From the NCBI GenBank assembly GCA_947501845.1, contig CANMXP010000030.1:1-47606 (forward strand): a DNA stretch of 47,606 nucleotides, given 5' to 3'. The position numbers were made by a program, and so were the translations under genes. This DNA is from an uncultured Flavobacteriaceae bacterium. Its GTDB lineage: Bacteria; Bacteroidota; Bacteroidia; Flavobacteriales; Flavobacteriaceae. Below are positions 26,378-36,124 of this stretch, in pieces (positions within the stretch are counted from its first letter, which is position 1; each line of letters begins with the position of its first letter). The notes under the pieces are model-generated. The model made no database searches, was not told the DNA's origin, and saw nothing but the letters and a program-made list of their open reading frames with translations.

Positions 26378-29300
26378 ATGAAAAACTGTAAAAGTTTTGG
26401 GCTATTGTGGCTCAATTCACTCAAAATTAACTTAAAGATGAAAGTAAGTTTACTTTTATTGATAATTTCATTTTTATCGATTCAGACTAATGCGTATTCA
26501 AACAATACGGATGTTGCTTTAGATATAGAGAAAATGAACACTGAAGAAGCTTTTGAAAAAATAAATATTCAAAAATCAGTTTCAGGAACTGTAAAAGATG
26601 TTAATGGTGCCCCCTTGCCTGGAGCAAACGTTATTGTAAAAGGCAGTGCAAATGGTAGCCAAACAGATTTTGATGGTAAATATACAATCACTAATGTTGC
26701 TGCTGACGATGTGTTAGTAGTAAGTTATGTAGGTTTTGTTTCGAAAGAAGTCCCCGTTAATGGGAGATCTGTAATAGATATTAATTTAGAAGAAGATACT
26801 CAGTCTCTAAGCGAAGTTGTTGTTGTTGCATACGGTACAAGTAGTAAAAAGGATTTAACAGGCGCAATATCTGTAATTGGAGCCGAAGAATTAAATACTT
26901 TTCCAGCAACAACAGTAGATCAAGCATTACAAGGTAAAACCGCAGGGGTACAAATTACATCTAACTCTGGAGCACCAGGAGCTTCGGTTTCTGTTAATAT
27001 TCGTGGTGTAGGTTCTTTTGGTAGTACAACACCGCTTTATATTGTCGATGGATTTCCAACACGAGATATTTCTTTTATAAATCCCAATACCATTCAATCT
27101 CTATCTGTATTGAAAGATGCATCTGCTACGGCTCTATATGGTGTACGTGCAAGTAACGGTGTGGTAATTATTCAAACAAAGCAAGGAACTAAAGGGAAAA
27201 TACAAGTAGAGTTAAATTCCTTTTTGGGCTTTCGTACGCAACCAAAACGGGTAGATGTATTGGACGTTAATCAATTCGCCAGTTTAGCAACAGAACTTAG
27301 TAGTAGTTCAGATAGTGATGTAGCTGGTGTTGCTGTGCCTTATGCAGGTTGGAGTAACCCAAGTTCATTAAGAAATATAGACTGGCAAGATGAAATATTT
27401 GATTCAGCTGTCACAAAAAGTACAACATTAAGTGTAAGAGGTGGAGGGGAAAACTCTAGAATAGCTTTTACTACAGGTATTTTTGATGAAGAGGGTACGC
27501 TTTTGGGGTCTGAATATAAAAGATATGATTTAGGATTGAATGCTAATTTCGATGTTACAGATAAAATTCGTGTAAAAACGAATGTAAAATATATAACATC
27601 TCAAAGTTTTCAACCACTAGGTACTGGTCGTGGTGCATTATTAAATCTATATTCTACCGTACCGCATTTAGCGCCAGTAGGAGAAGCAAATCTTAACGGT
27701 GGTACTAACCCTACAGACTTACCTGTAGATGCAAATGGTAATTTTGGTGCGTTTCCAGATGTTACTGGAGAAGCTTTCCGAGATGGTAGAAACTGGGTTG
27801 CTAGAGCCTTAGAGAATGATCAAGATAATGTTAGTAATACCATTTTAGCCAATGTTGATGCAGAATGGGACATTTATGGAGGGCTATCAACCCAAATAAA
27901 AGTAGGAACACGAGTTGATAATAATGCCAGTGAATTTTTCCAGCCACAATACTATCGTAGTAGTGGTAATGTTGATCTTAGAAATGATGCAATCTACGAT
28001 ACCAATCAATCTACAAGTAATGAATGGTTAGCTGAATATATTTTAAAGTATAATAAAACGCTAGCAGAGAAACACAAAATAGATGTGCTGGCTGGTGTTT
28101 CTGCTCAAAGAAGATTTAGAAAATTTACAGGGGCTAAAGGAGTAGGCTTTTTAGATAATAAAATAAGAAGTATTAGCGCAGCAGATGATATTCAAAATGC
28201 TTTTGGTACTTCAGATAGGAGAACACTTGCAAGTACGTTTGCCAGACTAAACTATAGCTACGATAGTAAATACTACTTAACAGGAACTATAAGGAGAGAT
28301 GGTGTAGGTAATGTTTTTAGTCAAAATAATTTATGGAGTGTATTCCCTTCTTTTGCTGTTGGATGGAATATTGACGAAGAAGATTTTATGGATGATAGTG
28401 TATTCAATGTATTAAAATTTAGAGCTAGTTGGGGTGAAACAGGAAACTTTGACGGTATCAATCCTTTTGGATATCTTTTCTTTTACACAGGTCAAGCAGG
28501 AACAAATGATACCAACTATAGTTTTGACGGTACAACAAATAGCTCATTGGGTTTAGCACCACTTGTATTAGCTAATTCTGATTTGGGATGGGAAACTCAA
28601 ACACAGACAAATATTGGTTTTGAAGGAGAGTTATTAGACGGTAGTTTATATTTTACAGCAGACTATTTCAATAGAGAGTCTGGGAACTTTTTATTTCAAC
28701 AAACGGTACCAGCACAAACAGGATTCTCAATTCAACCACAAAATGGGGGCACTGTAGTTAATAAAGGTTTTGAATTTTTATTGGGGTACAGAAAAGACAG
28801 AGGCGATTTTACATTTGATATTAATGCAAATTTAACTTTTATAGATAATGAAATAACAGAAATTGATAACCTATCTAAAGAAGTTGTATTTAGCAACGAA
28901 TTTTTACAGAGTTTTAACGAAGATGGTTTCTGGTTTGACATTACGAGATCTCAAGAAGGTGGAGAAGTAGGATCTTTTTATGGTTTTGTTGCAGATGGAA
29001 TTTTTCAAAATCAAGCAGAAATTGATGCATCACCGACTCAAAATGTTAATACATCACCAGGAGATCGTAAGTTTAAGGATCTTAATGGGGATGGTGAAAT
29101 TAATGGGGAAGATAGAACAGCCATAGGTAGTCCGGTTCCTGATTTCTACGGTAGTTTAAACCTAACATTTAACTATAAAAATTTCGATGTAGGATTTAAT
29201 TTTTATGGTTCATTTGGAAATGAAATCATGAACCTGGTTAAGAGAGAACTAGAAAGCCCTTCAGGATATGGTAATTCAGCTTCTTTCTCTAACGTAAGTG

Positions 29301-29677
29301 TCGACTATTTTAATAACCGTTGGAATGGTGAAGGCTCTTCTAATACATATTCAAGAGCGCTTATAGATGATGGAAATATTCAAAATAACAGAGCATCAAG
29401 CTATTTTGTTGAAGATGGTTCATATTTCAGGTTAAGAAACCTTAGTCTAGGCTATAGTTTACCGTCGGTTACTTCCGAAAAATTAGGATTAAGTAACTTA
29501 AGAATATATATGAGTGCTCAAAATGTATTTACAATAACCGATTATTCTGGATCAGATCCTGAGATTGGTCAAAACTCTGATGTTAACGGAAATAGTAGCG
29601 TGACCACAAGAGGTATTGATGCAGGTGCTTATCCAGTATCCAAAACATTTACTTTGGGACTTAATTTAAAATTTTAA
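26378..29677 (+). CDS. susC: SusC-family TonB-dependent outer-membrane transporter with reduced STN
   Basis: This 1099-residue beta-barrel has a signal peptide ending near NAYS (residue 41) and a carboxypeptidase-like domain at about 65-140 (VSGTVKDVNGAPLPGANVIV, DFDGKYTITNV). A TonB-box-like stretch (LSEVVVVAYGT), a plug (SVNIRGVGSFGSTTPLYIVD) and a 22-strand barrel follow. Between signal peptide and carboxypeptidase-like domain only about 25 residues remain (DVALDIEKMNTEEAFEKINI). They look like the first strand and helix of an STN domain whose remaining ~50 residues are missing. A shorter start at the internal MKVSLLLL is possible. It imports the oligosaccharide with SusD, whose gene begins 10 nt later. 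Confidence 0.92.
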   Translation: MKNCKSFGLLWLNSLKINLKMKVSLLLLIISFLSIQTNAYSNNTDVALDIEKMNTEEAFEKINIQKSVSGTVKDVNGAPLPGANVIVKGSANGSQTDFDGKYTITNVAADDVLVVSYVGFVSKEVPVNGRSVIDINLEEDTQSLSEVVVVAYGTSSKKDLTGAISVIGAEELNTFPATTVDQALQGKTAGVQITSNSGAPGASVSVNIRGVGSFGSTTPLYIVDGFPTRDISFINPNTIQSLSVLKDASATALYGVRASNGVVIIQTKQGTKGKIQVELNSFLGFRTQPKRVDVLDVNQFASLATELSSSSDSDVAGVAVPYAGWSNPSSLRNIDWQDEIFDSAVTKSTTLSVRGGGENSRIAFTTGIFDEEGTLLGSEYKRYDLGLNANFDVTDKIRVKTNVKYITSQSFQPLGTGRGALLNLYSTVPHLAPVGEANLNGGTNPTDLPVDANGNFGAFPDVTGEAFRDGRNWVARALENDQDNVSNTILANVDAEWDIYGGLSTQIKVGTRVDNNASEFFQPQYYRSSGNVDLRNDAIYDTNQSTSNEWLAEYILKYNKTLAEKHKIDVLAGVSAQRRFRKFTGAKGVGFLDNKIRSISAADDIQNAFGTSDRRTLASTFARLNYSYDSKYYLTGTIRRDGVGNVFSQNNLWSVFPSFAVGWNIDEEDFMDDSVFNVLKFRASWGETGNFDGINPFGYLFFYTGQAGTNDTNYSFDGTTNSSLGLAPLVLANSDLGWETQTQTNIGFEGELLDGSLYFTADYFNRESGNFLFQQTVPAQTGFSIQPQNGGTVVNKGFEFLLGYRKDRGDFTFDINANLTFIDNEITEIDNLSKEVVFSNEFLQSFNEDGFWFDITRSQEGGEVGSFYGFVADGIFQNQAEIDASPTQNVNTSPGDRKFKDLNGDGEINGEDRTAIGSPVPDFYGSLNLTFNYKNFDVGFNFYGSFGNEIMNLVKRELESPSGYGNSASFSNVSVDYFNNRWNGEGSSNTYSRALIDDGNIQNNRASSYFVEDGSYFRLRNLSLGYSLPSVTSEKLGLSNLRIYMSAQNVFTITDYSGSDPEIGQNSDVNGNSSVTTRGIDAGAYPVSKTFTLGLNLKF

Positions 29678-29687
29678 ATAATTCGTT

Positions 29688-31241
29688 ATGAAAATAAAAA
29701 TAAATATACTTAAAGGAATTGGGGTTTTAGGCACCATCGTTCTCGCTACAATGGTGAGTTGCTCCGAGAATTTTTTGATTGATACCAATAATCAAGATTT
29801 AACAAGTGAGGTTGTCTTTGGTTCAGATGCAACGGCCTTAGCAGCTGTAACAGGAGTTTATGATGCATTTCAAAATGATTCTCAGGGAGACCCAGGAGTG
29901 CCTAATGAATATAACGTTAAGGGTATTCATAGATGGGCCAATAGTACAACATTAGATTTTTTGAATAATGAAAATCCAGAAACGAGCTCTTACTTAAATT
30001 GGAATCCAGATCCATCATCCAGTGATGTGTCTACTAAGATTTGGCCGAATCATTATAGACAAATTGGTAGAGCAAATATTGCGCTTGAAAATTTGTTGGT
30101 TGCTGTTGAAAGCGGAACGATTAGTGCCGATTTAGGGAACCGTTTAATTGGTGAGGTATTGGTGCTAAGATGTATTTCTTACCAATATTTGGCAGAAGTT
30201 TACGGTGGTGTACCATTAATGCTTAGTTCTACTGAAGACCCTTTTAGAGCAAGAGACAGCCAAGATGCCGTTTTCCAACAAATTGTAATAGATGCAACAG
30301 ATGCAGTGGCTAGACTGCCTTGGACTTATGATACTGAAAAAGGAAGAGTGTCTAAAGCAACTGCTTATACCGTTTTAGGAAATGCACATATGTGGTTAAA
30401 GCAATATGGAGAAGCAGTAACTGCGTATGAAGCATTAGAAGATAGCCCAGTTCTTGAATTAGAAGAAAATTTTCTTGATATTCATGCCGTAGCCAACCCA
30501 AATGGTAAAGAATCTATATTCGAAATCCAATGGGCAGCAAATGGTGATTTAGCATGGTCTAGAAATGATGAGGTTAACATTTTACAATTGTTTGCTATGC
30601 CTACGGATATTACAGGTGGTGGTGGATTTACAGGCATTCCAAGTAAAGAATTATACGATGCTTTTGAACCTGGTGATACCAGACGTGCAGCGACAGTTAT
30701 AGGACCAGGGGAAGAACACCCAGACCCATTAATTGATATTATAGATTATGATGGTGTAGACATTAATACAGTAGGAACAGTTGCAGAGCCATGGACCGGA
30801 GGATCTCCAGAAACAAGATCAGGATACTGGGCGATTAAATCTTGGAGAGATCCCAATATTGACGGTTGGGGTAGGTCAGTTCTTTTTGGTGGCCAAGGTC
30901 ATATTTGGATGCGTTATGGTGGTGCCTTACTAAGTTTGGCAGAAGCTGCTTTAAGAGATGGGCAAACTGCTAAAGCACAAGCCGCTTTTGATAGAGTGAG
31001 AAATAGAGCTTGGGGAGGTTCTGCGCCTGCTAAAACAATTACAATAGATGCGCTGTTACAAGAATACAGGCTTGAATTGGCTGGAGAATTCTCTACATGG
31101 GGTGTTATTAGAAGGTCTGGAGAAGCTACTAAATTTATTAAAGATAATTATGGTATCGATGTGCCTCCGGGACGAGAAATATATCCTATTCCAAGTTCTC
31201 AAATAAGTGCAAATCCTAATCTTGTACAAAACGAGTATTAA
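29688..31241 (+). CDS. susD: SusD/RagB-family glycan-binding lipoprotein
   Basis: This 517-residue surface lipoprotein (ATMVSCSEN, Cys23) is the partner lid of SusC. It has the usual N-terminal TPR-like helices (ANIALENLLVAVESG, YQYLAEVYGGVPLML) and a C-terminal region ending GREIYPIPSSQISANPNLVQ, a standard SusD ending. It binds the oligosaccharide at the cell surface. A strong terminator follows, so SusCD transcripts largely stop here. Confidence 0.93.
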   Translation: MKIKINILKGIGVLGTIVLATMVSCSENFLIDTNNQDLTSEVVFGSDATALAAVTGVYDAFQNDSQGDPGVPNEYNVKGIHRWANSTTLDFLNNENPETSSYLNWNPDPSSSDVSTKIWPNHYRQIGRANIALENLLVAVESGTISADLGNRLIGEVLVLRCISYQYLAEVYGGVPLMLSSTEDPFRARDSQDAVFQQIVIDATDAVARLPWTYDTEKGRVSKATAYTVLGNAHMWLKQYGEAVTAYEALEDSPVLELEENFLDIHAVANPNGKESIFEIQWAANGDLAWSRNDEVNILQLFAMPTDITGGGGFTGIPSKELYDAFEPGDTRRAATVIGPGEEHPDPLIDIIDYDGVDINTVGTVAEPWTGGSPETRSGYWAIKSWRDPNIDGWGRSVLFGGQGHIWMRYGGALLSLAEAALRDGQTAKAQAAFDRVRNRAWGGSAPAKTITIDALLQEYRLELAGEFSTWGVIRRSGEATKFIKDNYGIDVPPGREIYPIPSSQISANPNLVQNEY

Positions 31242-31277
31242 TTATTGCTAGAAATTCATATTGAGTTAGTTTAATTT

Positions 31278-31310
31278 GAGGCTTTGGATAATGTTCAAAG
31301 CCTCTTTTTT
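31278..31310 (+). terminator. Intrinsic terminator after susD
   Basis: GAGGCTTTG (31278-31286) pairs with CAAAGCCTC (31296-31304) and is followed by six T. It separates susCD from the FG-GAP/ASPIC gene, which then depends on read-through or its own promoter. Confidence 0.88.
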
Positions 31311-31324
31311 CCTAAATTTATAAG

Positions 31325-34300
31325 ATGAAAATTATTTATACAAGTTTCGTTTTTTTACTTCTATTCCTATCTTGTAAAAAACAAGATAAAAAACAGTTTA
31401 GTCTTCTCTCACCAAATGAAACAGGTATCTTGTTTTCAAATGATATTATTGAAACCGATAGTCTAAATTATTTTAATTATCCCTATATGTACATGGGTGG
31501 AGGTGTGTCTGCTGGCGATATTAATAACGATGGGTTAGTAGATTTATTTTTTACTGCCAATATGAAATCCAATACGCTTTATTTAAATAAAGGCGGTTTT
31601 AAGTTTGAAGATATTACTGATAAAGCAAATATAGCTGGAGATGATAGATGGGTTACAGGAACGACTATGATAGATATTAATAACGATGGCTATTTAGACA
31701 TATATGTAAGCGTTTCAGGAAAAGAAAACAATAGAAAAAACCTTCTGTACATCAATAATGGAGATGCTACATTTACAGAAAAAGCTGAAGCATTTGGTAT
31801 AGATCATAATGGACATACCACCCAGAGTACATTTTTTGACTACGATAATGATGGCGATTTGGACCTATATTTGGCAAACTATCCACCAACACCTTTTAAA
31901 AGCCCAGTAGCATTATATAAGCGAAAAGCAAATCATCCAAAAATCGAAGAATCCGATATTTTATTTCGAAATAATGGGGATGGTTCTTTCACCGATGTCA
32001 CGATAGAATCTGGTATCCTAAATTTTGGTTTGTCTTTAAGTGCTACTGTTGCAGACTTTAATAACGATGGCTGGAAAGATATTTATATTTCTAACGATTT
32101 TGATTCCGCAGATTATTTATACATGAATAATAAGAACGGAACCTTTACAGAAACAGCTGGAAATACAGTAAACCATACGGCACAATATGGTATGGGAGTA
32201 GATATAGCCGATTTTAATAATGACAAACTTCTGGATATTGCTCAGGTAGATATGACTCCTGAAGATAATAGAAGATCTAAAGAAAATATGGCAAGTATGA
32301 ATCCCGTAGGATTTACAAAAATGGTAAAAGCTGGGTTGCATTATCAGTACATGCAAAATTGCCTTCAACTTAATAGAGGTATTGATGCTCATGGTAATCC
32401 TGTTTTTAGTGAAATTTCAAGATTAGCAGGTATAGCCACTACAGATTGGAGTTGGTCAATTCTTTTCGCAGATTTGGATAATGATGGTTGGAAAGATTTA
32501 ACTATTTCCAACGGAACACGTAGAGATATTAATAACAGAGATTATTTTAACCAGTTAAAATCTAGAAATCATTTTGGTGGTGTAAAGCTATCAGCTGAAG
32601 AAATCAAACAAATTCCTTCAGAAAAAATATCAAATTATATTTATAAAAACAATAAAGACTATACATTTAAAAACATGGTCGTAGCATGGGGGTGGGAAGA
32701 AAAAACCTTTTCCAATGGCGCTGTTTATGCAGACTTAGATAATGATGGTGATCTGGATTATGTTGTAAATAATATTGATCAACAGGCTTCAGTTTATAAA
32801 AACAATAATTTAGATAATAATAACTATTTACAAATCACATTAAAAGGACCTAAAAACAATAGGAATGGCCTTGGTGCGAGAGTTTATATTTCTTCTGATT
32901 CATTAGAACAATACAATGAACTTACTTTATCCAGAGGTTTTCAATCTTCTGTATCTCCGCGATTGCATTTTGGATTAGGAAAAGCTGAAAATATAACGAT
33001 GATCAAGGTGGTTTGGCCAAATGGAGGGGTTTCTGAAGTAAAAGATGTAAAAGTAAATCAAGATTTGATGGTAGGTTTTTCATCAGCAGTTAATAAAGGT
33101 AATGAGCATTTTGAAAAGACAACGATTTTTAAAACTACGGCTTTAGATTCGCTAAAAGTAGATTTTAAACATACTGAAAATTATTATAACGATTATCACT
33201 TAGAGCCATTACTTCCCCATAAAACCTCTATGTTAGGATCGGGAGTGGCTGTAGCAGATGTTAATGGAGATGGATTAGATGATTTTTATATAGGTGGTGC
33301 ATCACAGCAAGCAGGCGCATTATATATTCAAAATTTACAAGGTAAATTCGATAAAGTAAATAATGATTTATGGGAAACAGATAAGGACAAAGAAGATATG
33401 GGGGCTTTGTTTTTTGATGCCGATGCCGATGGAGACCAAGATTTATATGTCATTAGTGGAGGTAATGAAAAAAGTGAAGATTTATCACATTTTCAAGACC
33501 GTCTATATATCAATAAAGGCAATGGAATATTTGTTAAAGGAGAAAACAATTTACCAGAAATAATAACTAGTGGCTCTAGAGTTAAAGCAGGAGATTATGA
33601 TGGAGATGGGGATTTAGATTTATTTGTTGCTGGTCGATTGGTCACTAGTCAATACCCATGGCCTACAAAAAGCTATATTTTAAATAACGATAGTGGTATT
33701 TTTAAAGACCTAACGGCTCATTTAGCACCAGATTTTGAAGCGCTAGGAATGATTACTGATGCTAATTGGACCGATTTTGATGCAAATGGTACTTTGGATT
33801 TAATTATAGTAGGTGAGTGGACTCCCGTTTTATTTTATAGCAATATAAAGGGTAAGTTTAAAAATGTTACAGAAACTATAGGCATAGAAAATACTAATGG
33901 TTGGTGGTCTAGTATTTCCCAAGATGATTTTGATAACGATGGAGATGTGGATTATGTGGTTGGTAACCTCGGATTGAATTATAAATATAAAGCCACAATT
34001 GAAGAGCCTTTTGAAGTATTTGCAGATGATTTTGATGATAACAAAAGAAAAGATATTGTTTTAAGTTATTATAATTTTGGTAAACTGTTTCCAGTACGTG
34101 GAAAGTCATGTTCCTCACAACAAATACCATCATTAAGCAAAAAATTTGAAAACTATAATTCGTTTGCACTAGCAGATGTTACAGAGGTTTATGGTAAAGA
34201 AAAACTCAGCAATGCAGAAATACACTATAAAGTACAAACATTTTCGAGTAGCTATATTGAGAATTTAGGAGCTGGAAAATTTAAATTAACCCCATTACCA

Positions 34301-34606
34301 AAAGAAGCTCAATTCTCATCAGTAAATAGAATTATTTCAGATGATATAGATAGCGACGGGTTTAAAGATATTTTGGTTGCCGGGAATTTATATGCTTCAG
34401 AAATAGAAACCCCTAGAAATGATTCCAGTATCGGTACCTATCTAAAAGGAGATGGTCAAGGCAATTTTTTACCAGTTGCTAACAACAAGTGTGGTTTATC
34501 AATTAGAGGGGATGTAAAAGATTTAGCTTCAATTGAAATTGGCGGTTATAAATATATTATTGCAGTTAAGAATAACGACTACCCCCAATTCATTAGGATA
34601 AATTAA
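31325..34606 (+). CDS. FG-GAP/VCBS repeat lipoprotein with ASPIC/UnbV domain
   Basis: This 1093-residue lipoprotein (LLFLSCKKQ, Cys17) has many Ca-binding-like FG-GAP units such as GDINNDGLVDLFFTANM and ADFNNDGWKDIYISNDFD in two blocks (about 50-490 and 640-950). The blocks are separated by an ASPIC/UnbV module (about 510-590: NGLGARVYISSD, SPRLHFGLGKAENI). It should form extracellular beta-propellers that bind ligands or partners. Proteins of this type often follow SusCD in marine Flavobacteriia. No catalytic residues are recognised. The cytochrome gene starts 9 nt downstream. Confidence 0.85.
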   Translation: MKIIYTSFVFLLLFLSCKKQDKKQFSLLSPNETGILFSNDIIETDSLNYFNYPYMYMGGGVSAGDINNDGLVDLFFTANMKSNTLYLNKGGFKFEDITDKANIAGDDRWVTGTTMIDINNDGYLDIYVSVSGKENNRKNLLYINNGDATFTEKAEAFGIDHNGHTTQSTFFDYDNDGDLDLYLANYPPTPFKSPVALYKRKANHPKIEESDILFRNNGDGSFTDVTIESGILNFGLSLSATVADFNNDGWKDIYISNDFDSADYLYMNNKNGTFTETAGNTVNHTAQYGMGVDIADFNNDKLLDIAQVDMTPEDNRRSKENMASMNPVGFTKMVKAGLHYQYMQNCLQLNRGIDAHGNPVFSEISRLAGIATTDWSWSILFADLDNDGWKDLTISNGTRRDINNRDYFNQLKSRNHFGGVKLSAEEIKQIPSEKISNYIYKNNKDYTFKNMVVAWGWEEKTFSNGAVYADLDNDGDLDYVVNNIDQQASVYKNNNLDNNNYLQITLKGPKNNRNGLGARVYISSDSLEQYNELTLSRGFQSSVSPRLHFGLGKAENITMIKVVWPNGGVSEVKDVKVNQDLMVGFSSAVNKGNEHFEKTTIFKTTALDSLKVDFKHTENYYNDYHLEPLLPHKTSMLGSGVAVADVNGDGLDDFYIGGASQQAGALYIQNLQGKFDKVNNDLWETDKDKEDMGALFFDADADGDQDLYVISGGNEKSEDLSHFQDRLYINKGNGIFVKGENNLPEIITSGSRVKAGDYDGDGDLDLFVAGRLVTSQYPWPTKSYILNNDSGIFKDLTAHLAPDFEALGMITDANWTDFDANGTLDLIIVGEWTPVLFYSNIKGKFKNVTETIGIENTNGWWSSISQDDFDNDGDVDYVVGNLGLNYKYKATIEEPFEVFADDFDDNKRKDIVLSYYNFGKLFPVRGKSCSSQQIPSLSKKFENYNSFALADVTEVYGKEKLSNAEIHYKVQTFSSSYIENLGAGKFKLTPLPKEAQFSSVNRIISDDIDSDGFKDILVAGNLYASEIETPRNDSSIGTYLKGDGQGNFLPVANNKCGLSIRGDVKDLASIEIGGYKYIIAVKNNDYPQFIRIN

Positions 34607-34615
34607 ATCTATTGT

Positions 34616-35848
34616 ATGAAAAAGCAAGTAAGAGTATGGATTATTATATGTTTACTGATTATATGTTTTTTGGTATTCAAATTCCTTTTTAAACCATCTT
34701 ATACAGATGCTTATTCATCCATTGAACCCATAGCGACACACAGCAACGGAAGTGAGTTTGCGGGGTCTGGGGCTTGTGCAGCATGTCACTTAGAGATATA
34801 CAAGACCCATATAGAAACAGCGCATTTCAAGTCATCTGCAAACGCTAATATAAAGACTGTTAAAGGAAGCTTTAAAGCTCATGAAAATAGTTTTAACTTA
34901 AATGATTCTATAGAATTCAGAATAAATATTAAAAATGGGGCTTTGTATCAAGATATCTTTTTAAAATCTAATAATAAACCCATTAGTTCTTCACGTTTTG
35001 ATGTTGTTATAGGATCAGGAACTAAAGGACAGTCTTATTTAAAATGGCAAGACAGTTCTTTATATCAATTACAAGTTTCTTATTTTACTCCAAATAATAG
35101 TTGGATTAACAGCCCTGGTTATCCATCTAATAAATTAATTTCTGATAGGCCTATTTTTGAAAGGTGTCTTGAGTGTCACTTAACTTATGCCCAAAGTATT
35201 AAAAGGTTTTACAAACGTAATAGCTATAAAAAGTCCCAAATGGTCTATGGTATAGATTGTGAACGCTGTCATGGTCCAGCCCTTACTCATGTGAATTTTC
35301 ACAGTAAAAACCCTCAGGATACTGTTGCTATGCATATAGGGAAACATAGCAGATTAACAAGGCAACAAAGTTTAGACGCCTGTGCTTTATGTCATTCAGG
35401 ATTGAGAATGCGAGGTCGTAAAAGCCCTTTTTCGTTTGTTGTTGGTGATACTTTAAATCAGTTTTCTTCTCCCGACTATACTGAGGAGGATCTAGAGAAA
35501 TTAGATGTGCATGGTAATCAATACGGATTGCTTTCTGCAAGTAAATGCTTTGAAAAAAGTAATACTATGAATTGTACAACCTGCCATAATCCACATGAAA
35601 ATCAGAGAGATAATCATATTGTATTTAACAAAGAGTGTCAAAGCTGTCATAGTATAAAAGAAAAGGATCACAAGGTGTGCACGGTATCAAAAGAAACCAA
35701 AAATGCGTCCAATAATAATTGTATCCAATGTCATATGCCCTTAGTATCTTCGAAAGGAATGAAAATAGAAACGTCCTTAGATACACTAAAACCAGTGCAA
35801 GTAAGAACCCATTTAATAGGAATTTATACAAATCGATTATCAAATTAA
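34616..35848 (+). CDS. Heptahaem c-type cytochrome, membrane-anchored
   Basis: This 410-residue protein has an N-terminal uncleaved-type membrane anchor (IIICLLIICFLVFKFLF) and seven CxxCH haem-attachment motifs: CAACH (54-58), CLECH, CERCH, CALCH, CTTCH, CQSCH and CIQCH. The pattern resembles multihaem cytochromes of the c554/NrfB-like, doubled CxxCH type. It should face the periplasm and carry electrons, but no oxidoreductase partner is encoded next to it apart from the FG-GAP protein 9 nt upstream. A multihaem cytochrome inside a PUL is uncommon. Confidence 0.85.
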   Translation: MKKQVRVWIIICLLIICFLVFKFLFKPSYTDAYSSIEPIATHSNGSEFAGSGACAACHLEIYKTHIETAHFKSSANANIKTVKGSFKAHENSFNLNDSIEFRINIKNGALYQDIFLKSNNKPISSSRFDVVIGSGTKGQSYLKWQDSSLYQLQVSYFTPNNSWINSPGYPSNKLISDRPIFERCLECHLTYAQSIKRFYKRNSYKKSQMVYGIDCERCHGPALTHVNFHSKNPQDTVAMHIGKHSRLTRQQSLDACALCHSGLRMRGRKSPFSFVVGDTLNQFSSPDYTEEDLEKLDVHGNQYGLLSASKCFEKSNTMNCTTCHNPHENQRDNHIVFNKECQSCHSIKEKDHKVCTVSKETKNASNNNCIQCHMPLVSSKGMKIETSLDTLKPVQVRTHLIGIYTNRLSN

Positions 35849-35998
35849 ATAGCTTGGATACGTATTATTAAATGAAATAAGAGCCATACAACATGTTGGT
35901 TTTGTGTTGTTTAAAATGTATTTCTTGCTCTAACACCTACTTTCTGCTATAACAAATAGCTTTTTCCATCTTTTTTGAAAAGCATATTTACCATTTTG

Positions 35999-36031
35999 TG
36001 CTACCCGTTTTTCTTTTTTAGGGGTCTTAAT
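35999..36031 (+). promoter_or_regulatory. Candidate ECF sigma promoter B (esterase-GH3-gluconate operon)
   Basis: TGCTACCC (35999-36006), a 17-nt T-rich spacer, then GTCTTAAT (36024-36031). It is the second copy of the element at 25942-25974, preceded likewise by CATTTTG. It stands 107 bp before the esterase start, leaving an untranslated leader of about 100 nt with a hairpin. Confidence 0.7.
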
Positions 36032-36079
36032 AGTAGAAGAGTTCAGTTAGAACAAATATCAATTTTAGTTTAGTTTTTG

Positions 36080-36124
36080 CGTTGACTGCCCCTGACTTAA
36101 ATTAAGGGGGTATCTCAACGTTTT
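36080..36124 (+). promoter_or_regulatory. Leader hairpin before the esterase gene, terminator-like
   Basis: CGTTGA (36080-36085) pairs with TCAACG (36115-36120), and CCCCT (36089-36093) with AGGGG (36105-36109), forming an interrupted stem followed by TTTT (36121-36124). It sits between promoter B and the esterase ATG, so it could attenuate the operon or stabilise its 5' end. Confidence 0.5.

Noticed and set aside
34616-35848. Cytochrome as part of an extracellular electron-transfer conduit
   Set aside because: Seven haems and an inner anchor are seen, but no outer-membrane porin-cytochrome partner is present in the window.
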